Source: Cyanobium sp. CACIAM 14
GTDB taxonomy: Bacteria; Cyanobacteriota; Cyanobacteriia; PCC-6307; Cyanobiaceae
Length of the DNA: 64,000 nucleotides
Reading direction: 5' to 3'
Assembly (NCBI GenBank): GCA_000708525.1
Contig: JMRP01000005.1
Location: 1-64,000 of the forward strand
The translations under genes were made by a program, and so were the position numbers. The first letter of the stretch is position 1. Every line of letters starts with the position of its first letter. The notes beneath the pieces are model-generated. The model made no database searches. It was not told the DNA's origin and was given only the letters and a program-made list of their open reading frames with translations. This document shows, piece after piece, positions 17,333-26,310 of this stretch.

Positions 17333-17824
17333 ATGTCCAAGACACCCCTTACCGAAGCCGTTGCAGCTGCCGACTCTCAAGGGCGCTACCTGAGCAACAC
17401 TGAGCTCAACGCTGCTTTCGGCCGATTTGAAAGGGCAGCCAATGCCCTGGCCGCCGCCAAGGCCCTCACAGCCAAGGCTGATGAGCTTGTCAACGGTGCC
17501 GCCCAGGCCGTCTATGCCAAGTTTCCCTACACCACTCAGCTTCAGGGACCCAACTACGCCTCTGATGCCCGCGGTAAAGCCAAGTGCGCCCGGGACATCG
17601 GCTACTACCTGCGCCATATCACCTATTCGCTCGTAGCCGGCGGCACCGGCCCCCTGGATGACTATCTGATCGCCGGTCTCGATGAAATCAACAGAGCCTT
17701 TGAACTTTCCCCCTCCTGGTACGTGGAAGCCCTGAACCACATCAAGGCGAACCACGGCATCCAGGGAGACCCTGGTGTCATCGCCAACAACTACATTGAC
17801 TACGCGATCAATGCGCTTGTCTGA
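17333..17824 (+). CDS. cpcA: C-phycocyanin alpha subunit, methionine-free variant
   Basis: Alpha partner of the preceding beta subunit, 163 residues, 50 bases downstream. It has the bilin-binding Cys85 ([14 protein letters not shown]) and no other Cys; the only Met is the initiator. Usual Met/Cys sites are changed: FPYTTQLQG for [18 protein letters not shown] for [17 protein letters not shown] for GPMDEY. Other canonical segments ([32 protein letters not shown]) are intact, so the protein should fold and assemble. Together the two subunits spend only four sulfur atoms beyond the initiators, three of them for chromophore attachment. A terminator follows. Confidence 0.97.
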   Translation: MSKTPLTEAVAAADSQGRYLSNTELNAAFGRFERAANALAAAKALTAKADELVNGAAQAVYAKFPYTTQLQGPNYASDARGKAKCARDIGYYLRHITYSLVAGGTGPLDDYLIAGLDEINRAFELSPSWYVEALNHIKANHGIQGDPGVIANNYIDYAINALV

Positions 17825-17924
17825 GGCGCCACTAGTCTCCAGGAACACAGGCCTGCGGCAACAATCGTTCGCAGCTCCCCTCAGCGGGCTATCAAGCTAT
17901 CAGTAACGAAGCGACCAATGACAT

Positions 17925-17954
17925 GGGGGGGGGATGGCATCCCCCCTTTTTTTT
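17925..17954 (+). terminator. Intrinsic terminator of cpcBA
   Basis: A G-run, GATGGCATC turn and matching C-run followed by eight Ts, about 100 bases after the cpcA stop. Confidence 0.8.
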
Positions 17955-18014
17955 GGACGTCACTGACCCCAGCTGTAAGTGGACGGCTTCGCTGCCAGTG
18001 AGTCGCCAGAAAAA

Positions 18015-18042
18015 AAGGGAATGGTCGTGCGACCATTCCCTT
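18015..18042 (-). terminator. Intrinsic terminator for the minus strand (cadD-like gene)
   Basis: Perfect hairpin AAGGGAATGGTCG-TG-CGACCATTCCCTT. On the minus strand it is followed by a run of Ts (plus-strand A-run 18010-18016). It lies about 175 bases after the 3' end of the CadD-like gene at 18217. Confidence 0.75.
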
Positions 18043-18216
18043 GGGTCCCAACCTCGCTCAATGTTCGAGCATGCCTTCATTATGCTCTCTGGGTCGTTAT
18101 GTCTGTGTACAACCAGGCACGTTCAGCAGTGGCGGGCAAGACGTCTGGCGAGGCTGCCGTGAGGAGCGCCCCATCAGGTGAAGAGCCGACTCCATCTGCG
18201 CCGGAAACAACAGATC

Positions 18217-18921
18217 TCAGAAACCGAGAACTCTGCTTAAGCCAAGGATAAAGCGAATGGCACCTGTATCGATGAGGATGCGAATGCCCAGCCAGATCAG
18301 GATGAAAGGGAAGAAGATCCTGGCATAACGGTTGAGCACCAGGGCGATACCTGGCATGCGGGTCAGGGCGTAGGCAAGGAACAGCCAGGTGAAGATGAAG
18401 CCATACAGAACCGGAATCACCACCAGCACTCTGGGCAGGGTCAAACTGGCGAACAGCGGGATATAGATGCTCAGATTGTTGCTGCCATTGGAGATCGAAA
18501 CCAGAGCCACGTCATAAGTCTGGCGATCGCGCAGCAGCTGCCAGGGAGTGAGCTGGCGCGTTCGGAAACCTGGAGCCACCCGCATGCGCTCCTCAGGCAG
18601 GTCAGGCGGTGGTGAAGTGAACCGTCCTCGGGATGGGACCCCCCAGCGGCGCCACGCCTCCAGGAGCCCCTGGCAGCCAATCAAGACCGGCAGAACACCC
18701 AGCAGGCCGACCAACTCACTGGGGACGGCCAGCCCGATCGCATAACCAATCAGGCTGATCACCAGCAGTACTGTGAACCCGATCAGCTCACCCGCCACCA
18801 CATGGCGAGGCCGAAAGGTTCGGTTAACCTCACCGAAGAAACCCGTGAGATAGATCGTGTCGTCGAATGTCGTAGCCAGGCCGGCTGCAAAGGCAATCTG
18901 CAACGTTGACCAGATCCCCAT
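18217..18921 (-). CDS. CadD-like (cadmium-resistance family) membrane transporter, copy 1
   Basis: A 234-residue integral membrane protein of the CadD / cadmium-resistance transporter family within the LysE superfamily. It begins with the family pattern ATTFDDTIYLTGFFGEVN and continues with SISNGSNNLSIYIPLFASL, the duplicated Asp/Asn-bearing segments of this family. Six hydrophobic segments are visible. A more distant paralogue lies at 28134. It may export heavy-metal cations or another small substrate. It is convergent with cpcBA with back-to-back terminators between. Confidence 0.8.
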   Translation of the reverse strand: MGIWSTLQIAFAAGLATTFDDTIYLTGFFGEVNRTFRPRHVVAGELIGFTVLLVISLIGYAIGLAVPSELVGLLGVLPVLIGCQGLLEAWRRWGVPSRGRFTSPPPDLPEERMRVAPGFRTRQLTPWQLLRDRQTYDVALVSISNGSNNLSIYIPLFASLTLPRVLVVIPVLYGFIFTWLFLAYALTRMPGIALVLNRYARIFFPFILIWLGIRILIDTGAIRFILGLSRVLGF

Positions 18922-19092
18922 GCCGTCAACAGACTCACCTGCCTGATGTTTACTCGCCGAATGCGCCGAGCATCTCTCTTATCAAGCCTATTCTTCTGAC
19001 CCTGTTCTCGATGTGGCTCAGGGCACATCGCACCACGACCTGAATTCTGTCAGCGGGCATACAGTGGCTCATGCGTAACTGATCGATTAGGC

Positions 19093-20472
19093 ATGGCTTC
19101 CAGGCGGAGCGCCATACAAACGCGCTTCCAGCCGACGCTGGCCCAACTGCCTCAGCGGCCGCACCATCAGCCGCCCCATCCACTGGATCCCCTACCGTCG
19201 CAGTGCCAGGCTGATCGGATCCGGCCCCAAAGCCAACGAGGGCGCCCGTGGGTTCGCCCCAGTCGCCTGCCTCTGCGAAGCATGCTGCTGTTTGGCGTCT
19301 GTGCCTTCGGCATCGTCACCCTGCCATCGGCTCTTGCCGCAGCGCCATCGGCGTCGAGTTCAGCCAGCCCGCAGCAGATCTCCTACCCGCCGGGCACAAC
19401 CAGCTGGCTGCTGCAGTTGCTGCTGGTTCTGGTCCTTGGCCTGGCCTTCCTGGTGATCCTGAATGGCGTGATGAGTCGAAGGAGCAACCGGCAACCCGTC
19501 ACCTCGCTGGCCCGGGAGGCTTCACGGCTGCGCCGACTATGCATCGGCTACCCAGAGGGGATGACGATCTTCGAGGAGCTGCGCCAGCAGAGCTTGCTGG
19601 AGGATCGGCTGGTTCCGCTCGGCATGACGATCAGCTGGAAGACCTATCCCTCCGCGAGCAGTCTGCTCTATGACCTCAGCCGCCGTGCCATCGATTTCTG
19701 CGGTGGTGGCGGCACCGCCAGCATCTTCGCTCAAGCCGCCGAACAATTGTTTGTCCGTGTCGCGAGAGAGAAGTATCCGGAACTCGATGCCGATGCGATC
19801 CTGGTGCCGGAAGACTCCAGCATCCGAAACCTCATGGATCTGCGCGGCAAGCGCATCGCTTTCGACGAAGGATCAAGCGCTCATTACGTGCTTGTGCGCG
19901 CTCTCGAATCCGCCGGCATTCCTTATGACGCGATCGAACCTCTGTTACTGCCACAGCGTGATGCCCTGCCGTTGTTCGAAAAGGGGCTGATTGATGCCTG
20001 GGTGGTTTGGATGCCCTATGCACCCACCGACGAGCGGCTGCGGTATCCTGGCCGTTCGATCGGCAGTCTTCATACCATCCTTGGCGAACAGGCTGGCGCA
20101 GAATTACCGACACTCTATTACGCCATTCCCGAGCTGGTGAGGGACTACCCCAGGCTGCTGAAGGCGATTCTGGAGGAAGTGAACGAAGCCGGTGTGATCG
20201 TCAGCCAGCGCCGACTCGCCAGCTATCTGGATCGCTCGTCCGAGAGTGGCGACGCAACTTTGTCCATCAAGCTCGAACCGATCGACCCTCAACGCCTCGC
20301 ACTTCTCGAACAACGCAGCCTGGAGCGCGCCCTGCTGCCGCTGGATGAGCCAACTCTGAGCACTCTTCAGCGTCAAGCAAATCTATTTCATCACCTGCAA
20401 GTGATCCCAACACGAGTGAACGTGCGCGATGGAACCTACAGCCTCTGCATGCGCCAGAACTGGACGTACTGA
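19093..20472 (+). CDS. SsuA/TauA-like substrate-binding protein, membrane-anchored
   Basis: Binding protein of the aliphatic-sulfonate/nitrate/taurine type. Landmarks are RLCIGYPEGMTIFEELRQQ, RAIDFCGGGGTASIFAQAA, DLRGKRIAFDEGSSAHYVLV, FEKGLIDAWVVWMPY and ILEEVNEAG. Before the binding domain are two hydrophobic stretches (MLLFGVCAFGIVTLPSALA and WLLQLLLVLVLGLAFLVIL), suggesting a membrane-tethered periplasmic protein. The Arg/Pro/Gln-rich first 63 residues may not be translated; an internal ATG lies at 19282. No SsuC permease or SsuB ATPase is adjacent; the orphan CysA-like ATPase at 21.7 kb is the closest candidate partner. A role in sulfonate sensing or uptake is inferred. Confidence 0.8.
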   Translation: MASRRSAIQTRFQPTLAQLPQRPHHQPPHPLDPLPSQCQADRIRPQSQRGRPWVRPSRLPLRSMLLFGVCAFGIVTLPSALAAAPSASSSASPQQISYPPGTTSWLLQLLLVLVLGLAFLVILNGVMSRRSNRQPVTSLAREASRLRRLCIGYPEGMTIFEELRQQSLLEDRLVPLGMTISWKTYPSASSLLYDLSRRAIDFCGGGGTASIFAQAAEQLFVRVAREKYPELDADAILVPEDSSIRNLMDLRGKRIAFDEGSSAHYVLVRALESAGIPYDAIEPLLLPQRDALPLFEKGLIDAWVVWMPYAPTDERLRYPGRSIGSLHTILGEQAGAELPTLYYAIPELVRDYPRLLKAILEEVNEAGVIVSQRRLASYLDRSSESGDATLSIKLEPIDPQRLALLEQRSLERALLPLDEPTLSTLQRQANLFHHLQVIPTRVNVRDGTYSLCMRQNWTY

Positions 20473-20629
20473 GTGTCTGCGGTGACACGCCCACTGGACC
20501 TTTTTCGCTCTTGAGATCACCCCACGGTCATTGGAACCCCGACGAGCCCAAATCGTTGCCCCGTAGCATTGATGCTCACGATCAAGGAAGGACGCCGCTG
20601 ACGAACCTGGTGAGACACAACATCTAGCC

Positions 20630-21610
20630 ATGAGCCTCTCCGCAGGCACAATCCCGCCGGTGGCGGAAGCCCGCTTCTGGATGCGGCCTGGCTGAGGGAG
20701 CTTCGGGCAGCCTGCGGTCAGATCGCCCTGAATAAACGGCGAATCGGTGAAGCGCTGCTGCTGGCACTCCGAGCACCGCATCTGTCGCACGCTCAACGAC
20801 TGCATGCTGCTACCGGGGTCTGAAGCATGGCAGCTGACCATTTACCTAGGCTGGCAGATGCATGGCGTACCCGGCGGCATGGTCGCCGGCGGGCTGTTCG
20901 AGCTCCACTCCGTGGTGGTGCCCATCGGCCTGGCCAACCTCTTCGTCCTGTGGTGCCAGCCGTTGGTGGCCATGGAGATCCTCAGGCTGCTCTACCCGCT
21001 GGTGGAGGTCGGTGCGGGGCTCGCCGGCGTGCTGCACGGGCGCTTTCGCCCGGATCTGTTGAGGCCATCGCAACACCGCCCATGCCAGACCGCAGCAGTA
21101 CCGGTCCCGGCCCTGGCTGCCGCTGCCTGCCGCACAGCGCCCTGGTGCCCACCATCGGCTCGGACGTGATGCCGGCGCCGATGCGCTGATGGGCCGTTTC
21201 GTCATGCGAGTCGCCCTTCTCAGCTTCGGGGGGAGCTTATGCATTGCCGCCATCTGTGGCCCAGGGGGCGGCGTGGCGTTCGGCTGCTGGACGAGCGCCG
21301 ATCAGACGATCGATGGAATGGCCCCGGGATCAGCGACTCAGGGGCCCTTGATCGTGGTGGTGGCCTTTGCGGGCCTCATGGATGGGTGGCACCAGCGCTG
21401 GGGAATGGCGCCGGCAGTGGCATGTGGCGCTGGCCATCGCGCTGGTGACCCATGTCGTTCGCCATCCTGGCCTCCTTCGGCTTCTAGCTGGCGGGCGCTC
21501 CGCTGGTGGTGACCACTCGCGGCGATCTTTGCTTCGGCGCCCCCCGCACGGCCATCACCGCGGCCGTGGTGGGCGCGCCTGAAGCTGGGCCGGGGATCCA
21601 ACACGAACAG
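20630..21610 (+). pseudogene. Decayed chromate transporter (ChrA/SrpC type), copy 1
   Basis: ChrA-family pieces appear in order but in different frames with stops between. These are the N-terminal [19 protein letters not shown] and LGWQMHGVPGGMVAGGLF (about 20770-20910), then LLSFGG near 21220, then TIDGMAPGSATQGPLIVVVA and FAGLMDGWH (about 21310-21390). A last FLPSF-like and [10 protein letters not shown] remnant ends near 21610. ChrA homologues include SrpC, a sulfur-regulated gene of pANL in S. elongatus. The gene cannot make a full protein. A second decayed copy is at 42806. Confidence 0.75.
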
Positions 21611-21722
21611 CCGAGCGCAGCCAGCGCTGATCAGCCAAGAGAGCAGCAAGCCTCCGAACGATCAAGACCCGTTATTCAACGGTAAGCCCACGGACGAAGG
21701 GGCCTACTGCTGCGTAGGTTGC

Positions 21723-22712
21723 ATGGAGGACTTCCTTTCCTCTGCCGTGGGCATCCGCATCAACGCCGTCAGCAAGACCTTCGGCGACCAGATCGCTGTG
21801 GACCGTCTCAGCCTTGACGTGGCGACGGGCTCGCTGGTGGCCCTGCTCGGTCCCTCCGGCTGCGGGAAGAGCACGCTGCTGCGCATGATCGCCGGGCTGG
21901 AGAGCCCAGATCCTGGCGGTCACATCTACATCAACGGCGAGGACGCGACACGCCGCTCCGTGCAGGATCGCCACGTGGGCTTCGTGTTCCAGCACTTCGC
22001 CCTCTTCAAGCACCGCACGGTTCGCCAGAACATCGCCTTCGGCCTGGAGCTGAGACGCTGGAGCAAACCGGCCATCCGCCGCCGGGTGGAAGAGCTGCTT
22101 GATCTGGTGAAGCTGCAGGACTACGGCGATCGCTACCCCTCCCAGCTCTCCGGCGGTCAGCGCCAGCGCGTGTCACTGGCGAGGGCCCTGGCGGTGCAGC
22201 CCAAGGTGCTGTTGCTCGATGAGCCCTTCAGTGCGCTCGATGCCAAGGTGCGCAAGGAGCTGCGCCACTGGCTGCGCAATCTGCATGAGGAGATGCAGGT
22301 GACCACGGTGATCGTCACCCACGACCAGGAGGAGGCGATGGAGGTTGCCGACAGCATCGTGGTGATCAACAAAGGCCGGATCGAGCAGGTGGGCACCGCG
22401 GCAGAGATCTACGACCGGCCCGCCAGCCCATTCGTGATGAATTTCGTGGGTGAGGTCAACCGCTTCCCCAATGGCGACGGCGAACTCTTCGTCCGCCCGC
22501 ATGAGCTGGAACTGCACCAGGAACCCACGGAGGGCAGCGTTCCCGCCGTGGTGCATCGCATCACTCACCTCGGCAAGGAGCTCGTGGCCGAGCTGCGGCT
22601 CGTGAACGGAGAGCAACTCAGTGCTCACCTCTCCCGCGATCAACAGGTGGCCGAAAAGCTCGTGCGGGGTAGCCGTCTTTACGTGCTGCCTCGTCACACC
22701 CATCATTTCTGA
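21723..22712 (+). CDS. cysA: Orphan CysA-like ABC ATPase (second copy)
   Basis: A 329-residue paralogue of CysA with Walker [10 protein letters not shown], signature [15 protein letters not shown], Walker [12 protein letters not shown] and a CysA-type C-terminal domain ([19 protein letters not shown]). It is very similar to the copy at 6189, including [15 protein letters not shown]. No permease genes adjoin it. It may serve CysT/CysW alternatively, or the SsuA-like protein upstream. The start could be ATG 21723 or GTG 21747, the latter matching the first copy's N-terminus ([13 protein letters not shown]). Its 3' end overlaps that of the convergent LysR gene by ten bases. Confidence 0.92.
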   Translation: MEDFLSSAVGIRINAVSKTFGDQIAVDRLSLDVATGSLVALLGPSGCGKSTLLRMIAGLESPDPGGHIYINGEDATRRSVQDRHVGFVFQHFALFKHRTVRQNIAFGLELRRWSKPAIRRRVEELLDLVKLQDYGDRYPSQLSGGQRQRVSLARALAVQPKVLLLDEPFSALDAKVRKELRHWLRNLHEEMQVTTVIVTHDQEEAMEVADSIVVINKGRIEQVGTAAEIYDRPASPFVMNFVGEVNRFPNGDGELFVRPHELELHQEPTEGSVPAVVHRITHLGKELVAELRLVNGEQLSAHLSRDQQVAEKLVRGSRLYVLPRHTHHF

Positions 22713-23650
22713 GGTTCAGCCGCAGGGGCAGCCTCCGTTTCCCTTCCGCTGCGCGCCAGCATGGTCACCCCCTCCTCGAAGGCCCTGATCACTGCCGACT
22801 GATGACGCTGGGCATGACGGATCATCAGGATCGACTGCTTCATCTCCAGCCCCTCCACCCTCACCGGCCAGAGCAACTTGAGGGTGATCTCATGGCGCAC
22901 CATCGATTCAGGCAGCGCCGCCGCCCCGCCCCCGTTGAGGACGACGCTCTTCACCATCTCGCTGCTGGTGAGCACGAGCGAGACCGGCAGGGACTCGAGG
23001 CTGATCTGCAGCTGACGCAGCCCGTCGGCGAACATCTGGCGTGCCCCTGATCCCCGCTCGCGCATCACCCAGGTGCTGCTCAGCAACTGGCGCGGCGTCA
23101 GCTGGTCCCGGCCGAACCACGGGTGTCCCTGGGCCACCACGATCTGCAGCTGCTCACAGCCCACGATCTCCGCGGCCAGATGCTCCTGCAGCGGCTCCTG
23201 CAGCGAGCCGCTGAGGAAGCCCAGGTCGTATTCGCCGCGGGCCGTGCCCTCGAGCACCTGTTCCGCATTGCCGAGGCCGCACTGAATCTCGATGCTGGGA
23301 AGCTCATCATGAAAGCGCTTGAGGGCGGCAGGCAGCCAGTAGTTCCCCACGGTGAAACTGGCGCCGATCGTGATCACACCACGCATGAGGGCTTTGAACT
23401 CGAGCAGGCGCCTCTCCAGCTGGCTCACCTGCTCGAGTAACCGCTGACCTTCATCCACGAGGAACCGGCCGGCATCGGTGAGCTCCACACGACGGCCGAT
23501 GCGGTGGAACAATTTCACTCCGAACACAGCCTCGAGCTTGGCGATCGAAGCGCTCACCGCCGGCTGCGTGATGTAAAGCTCCTCGGCGGCCCTGCTGAAG
23601 TGCAGGTGGCGGGAGGCCACCAGGAACACCTGCAGCTGATCGAGGTTCAT
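22703..23650 (-). CDS. LysR-family transcriptional regulator
   Basis: A 315-residue LysR regulator with N-terminal HTH ([21 protein letters not shown]) and a periplasmic-binding-like effector domain ([18 protein letters not shown]). It is CbbR/CysB-like in layout, but the effector is not predictable. It lies seven bases after the small gene at 23657 and probably belongs to an SLC13 permease - small gene - LysR unit. That suggests control of anion or sulfate uptake. It is convergent with the orphan cysA. Confidence 0.9.
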   Translation of the reverse strand: MNLDQLQVFLVASRHLHFSRAAEELYITQPAVSASIAKLEAVFGVKLFHRIGRRVELTDAGRFLVDEGQRLLEQVSQLERRLLEFKALMRGVITIGASFTVGNYWLPAALKRFHDELPSIEIQCGLGNAEQVLEGTARGEYDLGFLSGSLQEPLQEHLAAEIVGCEQLQIVVAQGHPWFGRDQLTPRQLLSSTWVMRERGSGARQMFADGLRQLQISLESLPVSLVLTSSEMVKSVVLNGGGAAALPESMVRHEITLKLLWPVRVEGLEMKQSILMIRHAQRHQSAVIRAFEEGVTMLARSGRETEAAPAAEPQK

Positions 23651-23656
23651 GGCCGA

Positions 23657-23986
23657 TCAGGAGCCGGCGTGGGGAGCCGCATCGATGAACCACACCGGTG
23701 AAGCTTCGACCAAGCAGCGCATCTCCCGGATCAGATCCTCGGAGGGAACATCCCCATCCGGCCGTGCGTGCAGATGCCAGCGAACCTGGGTGGCGCGGCC
23801 GCCGTCGAGGGAGTAGAAGTCCACCTCGGCGACCAGATGGCCGCTGTCGCCGCCGTCGAAGGCGACGAGATGGAAGGCTTCGCCCAGGGCCACGTCCATG
23901 CCGAGCTCCTCGAGCCACTCGAGAACATTGGCCTTTGCGAGGGAGGGCTCGAGATGGGCGTGGGCCGTGATCACCAGGGACGGCAA
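23657..23986 (-). CDS. Unknown 109-residue protein in the permease-LysR unit
   Basis: An acidic soluble protein (MPSLVITAHAHLEPSLAKAN..., VRWHLHARPDGDVPSEDLI) without signal peptide or membrane segment. It has one Cys and few Met. I do not recognise its family. Spacing of 46 bases from the SLC13 gene before it and six from the LysR gene after it supports a real gene co-transcribed with both. Confidence 0.65.
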   Translation of the reverse strand: MPSLVITAHAHLEPSLAKANVLEWLEELGMDVALGEAFHLVAFDGGDSGHLVAEVDFYSLDGGRATQVRWHLHARPDGDVPSEDLIREMRCLVEASPVWFIDAAPHAGS

Positions 23987-24032
23987 GGGCCCACTGCAAC
24001 TGAGGGCGAGTATACCAGTTCGTCGATCGACT

Positions 24033-25760
24033 TTATGGCATTTGTAAGGCTGGCAGCAGGGCCAGGGCGGGTGTGAGCAGGGCCTGCAACAGGGTCAGCG
24101 GCAGGCCCAGACGCAGGAAATCTCGGAACCTGTAGCCCCCCACCGCGTAGACCATGGTGTTGGTCTGATACCCGATCGGGGTCAGGAAGCTGTTGGAGGC
24201 AGCGAACACCGTCACCGCCATCACCGCCAGCGGATGCACCCCCAGAGAGCTGGTGAGCGACAGTCCGAGAGGCAGCATCAGCGTGACCGCCGCCTGGTTC
24301 GAGACGAGCTCCGTGACCAGAGAGGTGGCGAGATAGAGCGCCATGAGCACCCCATAGGGGGGGAACTGATCGACGTGGGAGACCAGGCGCTCCACCAGCC
24401 ACTGGTCCACACCGCTCCGGTTGACCAGCTGGGCCAACGGCAGGAGAGCCGCCAGCAGCACCACCACATCCCAGCGCACGCTGGCGTAGAGCTCCTGAGG
24501 GGTCAGAGCGCGGCCCACCACCATCCCCAGCGCGGCCAGGAGCGCCCACACCACCAGCAGGTCGCTGCGCCAGAGCGTGAGCAGCAGCAGAACAACCATC
24601 AGCCCCAGGCTCCAGGAGCGGCGATCACTGCGGTCGTCCTCCAGCCGGCCGCCATCGAGGAGCAGCAGATCGCGGCTCACCTGCAGGCCGGGCACGCTGG
24701 CGCGGGGGCTCTGCAGCAGGAGGGCGTCACCCAGCCGCAACGACACCTGGCCGAGCCGGTCGCGCAGGATCTCCTCACCGCGGCGGATCGCCAGCACATT
24801 GCTGTTGAACCGCTGCGAGAAGCGCGTCTCCCGGAGGCTCTGACCGATCAACCGCGAGCCGGCAGGGATCAGCACCTCCACCACGGCCTCCGCCTGCAGA
24901 TCACGGCGTGGCCCGTCATCCAGCGCGGCCACCAGGGCCAGCCCATTGCTCTCATGCAGTGCCAGCAACTGCTCCTGGCGCCCCTTGACCAGCAGCAGAT
25001 CCCCCTCGCGCAGCACCCTGTCGCCCAGAGGCAGCGAGAAGCGCTCGCCCTCCCGGATCAGCGCCAGGATCCGCACATCGAAGGTGTGCTGGAGCAAGGT
25101 GTCCTCGATGCGCTGGCCCAGCAGGGGGGAACCGGCGGTGACCTCCAGTTCGCTCAGGTAGGCATCGATGGCGTAGCCGCTGGCGAGTTGCTCCGGCCGG
25201 TCCGGGCTGGGGCCGCCCGGCAGGAGCAGGGGAGCGAGCAGAACCAGCAGGAGCAGCCCACTTCCGTAGGTGAGCAGGGCCATCGGCGTGAACTGCAGCA
25301 GGCCGAAGCGTCCGTAGCCGAGCTGCTCGGAGAGGCCGCTCGCCACCAGATTCGTGGAGGTGCCCAGCAGGGTCACCACCCCGGCCATCACCGTCATGAA
25401 CGACAGGGGCATCAGCATCCGCGCCGGCGAGATCCCGAGGCGCTGGCACCAGCGCTCCACCACGGGAATGAAGACCGCCACCACCGCCGTGTTGCTGACG
25501 ACGGCGCTGAGAGGAGCCACCACCAGCCCGAGCAGCATCAGCTGCCGGGGCAGGGAGCGGCCACCGTGCCGCTCCAGGAACGCCTCCACCGCCACCAGCG
25601 CACCGGTGCGCACCACGGCGGCACTGACCACGAACATGGCCACCACCGTGAGGGTGGCGGGGTTGCTGAACCCCGCGAGGGCATCGGCCGGGCTCAACCA
25701 GCCCAGAAGCACCGCACACAGGACGGCGGCCAGGGCGACCAGCTCGAGCGGGAGGGGCAT
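24033..25760 (-). CDS. SLC13-type (DASS) anion permease with two TrkA-C domains
   Basis: A 575-residue transporter of the divalent anion:sodium symporter group used by cyanobacteria and algae for sulfate (SAC1/SLT-like). It has an N-terminal membrane half with the SNTAVVAVFIPVVE and TLLGTSTNLVASGL signatures. Two central RCK_C/TrkA-C regulatory domains follow (YLSELEVTAGSPLLGQRIED; VEVLIPAGSRLIGQSLRETR). The second membrane half carries LVSNQAAVTLMLPLG and a final GYQTNTMVYAVGGYRF. Substrate is probably sulfate given the surroundings, but SLC13 proteins also carry dicarboxylates or phosphate. It starts the unit that continues into the 109-residue protein and LysR. Confidence 0.88.
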   Translation of the reverse strand: MPLPLELVALAAVLCAVLLGWLSPADALAGFSNPATLTVVAMFVVSAAVVRTGALVAVEAFLERHGGRSLPRQLMLLGLVVAPLSAVVSNTAVVAVFIPVVERWCQRLGISPARMLMPLSFMTVMAGVVTLLGTSTNLVASGLSEQLGYGRFGLLQFTPMALLTYGSGLLLLVLLAPLLLPGGPSPDRPEQLASGYAIDAYLSELEVTAGSPLLGQRIEDTLLQHTFDVRILALIREGERFSLPLGDRVLREGDLLLVKGRQEQLLALHESNGLALVAALDDGPRRDLQAEAVVEVLIPAGSRLIGQSLRETRFSQRFNSNVLAIRRGEEILRDRLGQVSLRLGDALLLQSPRASVPGLQVSRDLLLLDGGRLEDDRSDRRSWSLGLMVVLLLLTLWRSDLLVVWALLAALGMVVGRALTPQELYASVRWDVVVLLAALLPLAQLVNRSGVDQWLVERLVSHVDQFPPYGVLMALYLATSLVTELVSNQAAVTLMLPLGLSLTSSLGVHPLAVMAVTVFAASNSFLTPIGYQTNTMVYAVGGYRFRDFLRLGLPLTLLQALLTPALALLPALQMP

Positions 25761-25845
25761 GGCGGGTACGGAGAGGTCGCAAGCTGCGATGACCGATCGG
25801 ATTTTCGGTGTTAAAGGTTAGATTCGCTACAACCCGCACAAACCC

Positions 25846-26310
25846 GTGACGATGCAGTTCCCAGGACTCCCTGCCAAGCCGGGCGGAAGCACCGCCCTTG
25901 TGCTGCGCCTGCGCGATTTCGTCCGGGCCGGCGATCCCTGGGTTCAGCTGCGCGTGCTCTTGCTCCTGGCCATCGGCTGGCTGCTCTCCCCGTTGTGCTG
26001 GTGGAACGATCTGGTGATCAACCTTCCCCTGGCCTATGGAGTGGGGCTCCTGGCGAAGCAGCTGCGGCCCGAATGGTTCGCCGGTGGGCTGATCGCCGGT
26101 TACTGGCTTAGCAACGTGGTCGGCATCGTGCTGATGCAGACCAGCGCCCTCGAAGTCTTCCAGGAGTCGGGCACCACACCCTCGCCGAAGCGGGAGCTGC
26201 TCTGGGGACTCATCAGCTCGAGCGTCTACACCCTGGTGGTGTTCGCGCTGGTGCAGGTTGGGGTGATCCACACCCCCATCCCCGAGCTGACGGCGACCGC
26301 CGGCGGCTGA
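25846..26310 (+). CDS. Unknown small integral membrane protein
   Basis: A 154-residue protein with four hydrophobic segments (VQLRVLLLLAIGWLLSPL, PLAYGVGLLAK, FAGGLIAGYWLSNVVGIVL, SSSVYTLVVFALVQVGVI). The family is not recognised. It starts GTG 25846 or ATG 25852. An AT-rich promoter-like stretch (TTAAAGG-TTAGATT) lies just before. Its last 84 bases overlap the 3' end of the convergent TerC gene. Confidence 0.7.
   Translation: MTMQFPGLPAKPGGSTALVLRLRDFVRAGDPWVQLRVLLLLAIGWLLSPLCWWNDLVINLPLAYGVGLLAKQLRPEWFAGGLIAGYWLSNVVGIVLMQTSALEVFQESGTTPSPKRELLWGLISSSVYTLVVFALVQVGVIHTPIPELTATAGG

Noticed and set aside
24234..25814. 526-codon plus-strand frame opposite the SLC13 permease
   Set aside because: Gln/His/Arg-rich antisense shadow without domain signals.
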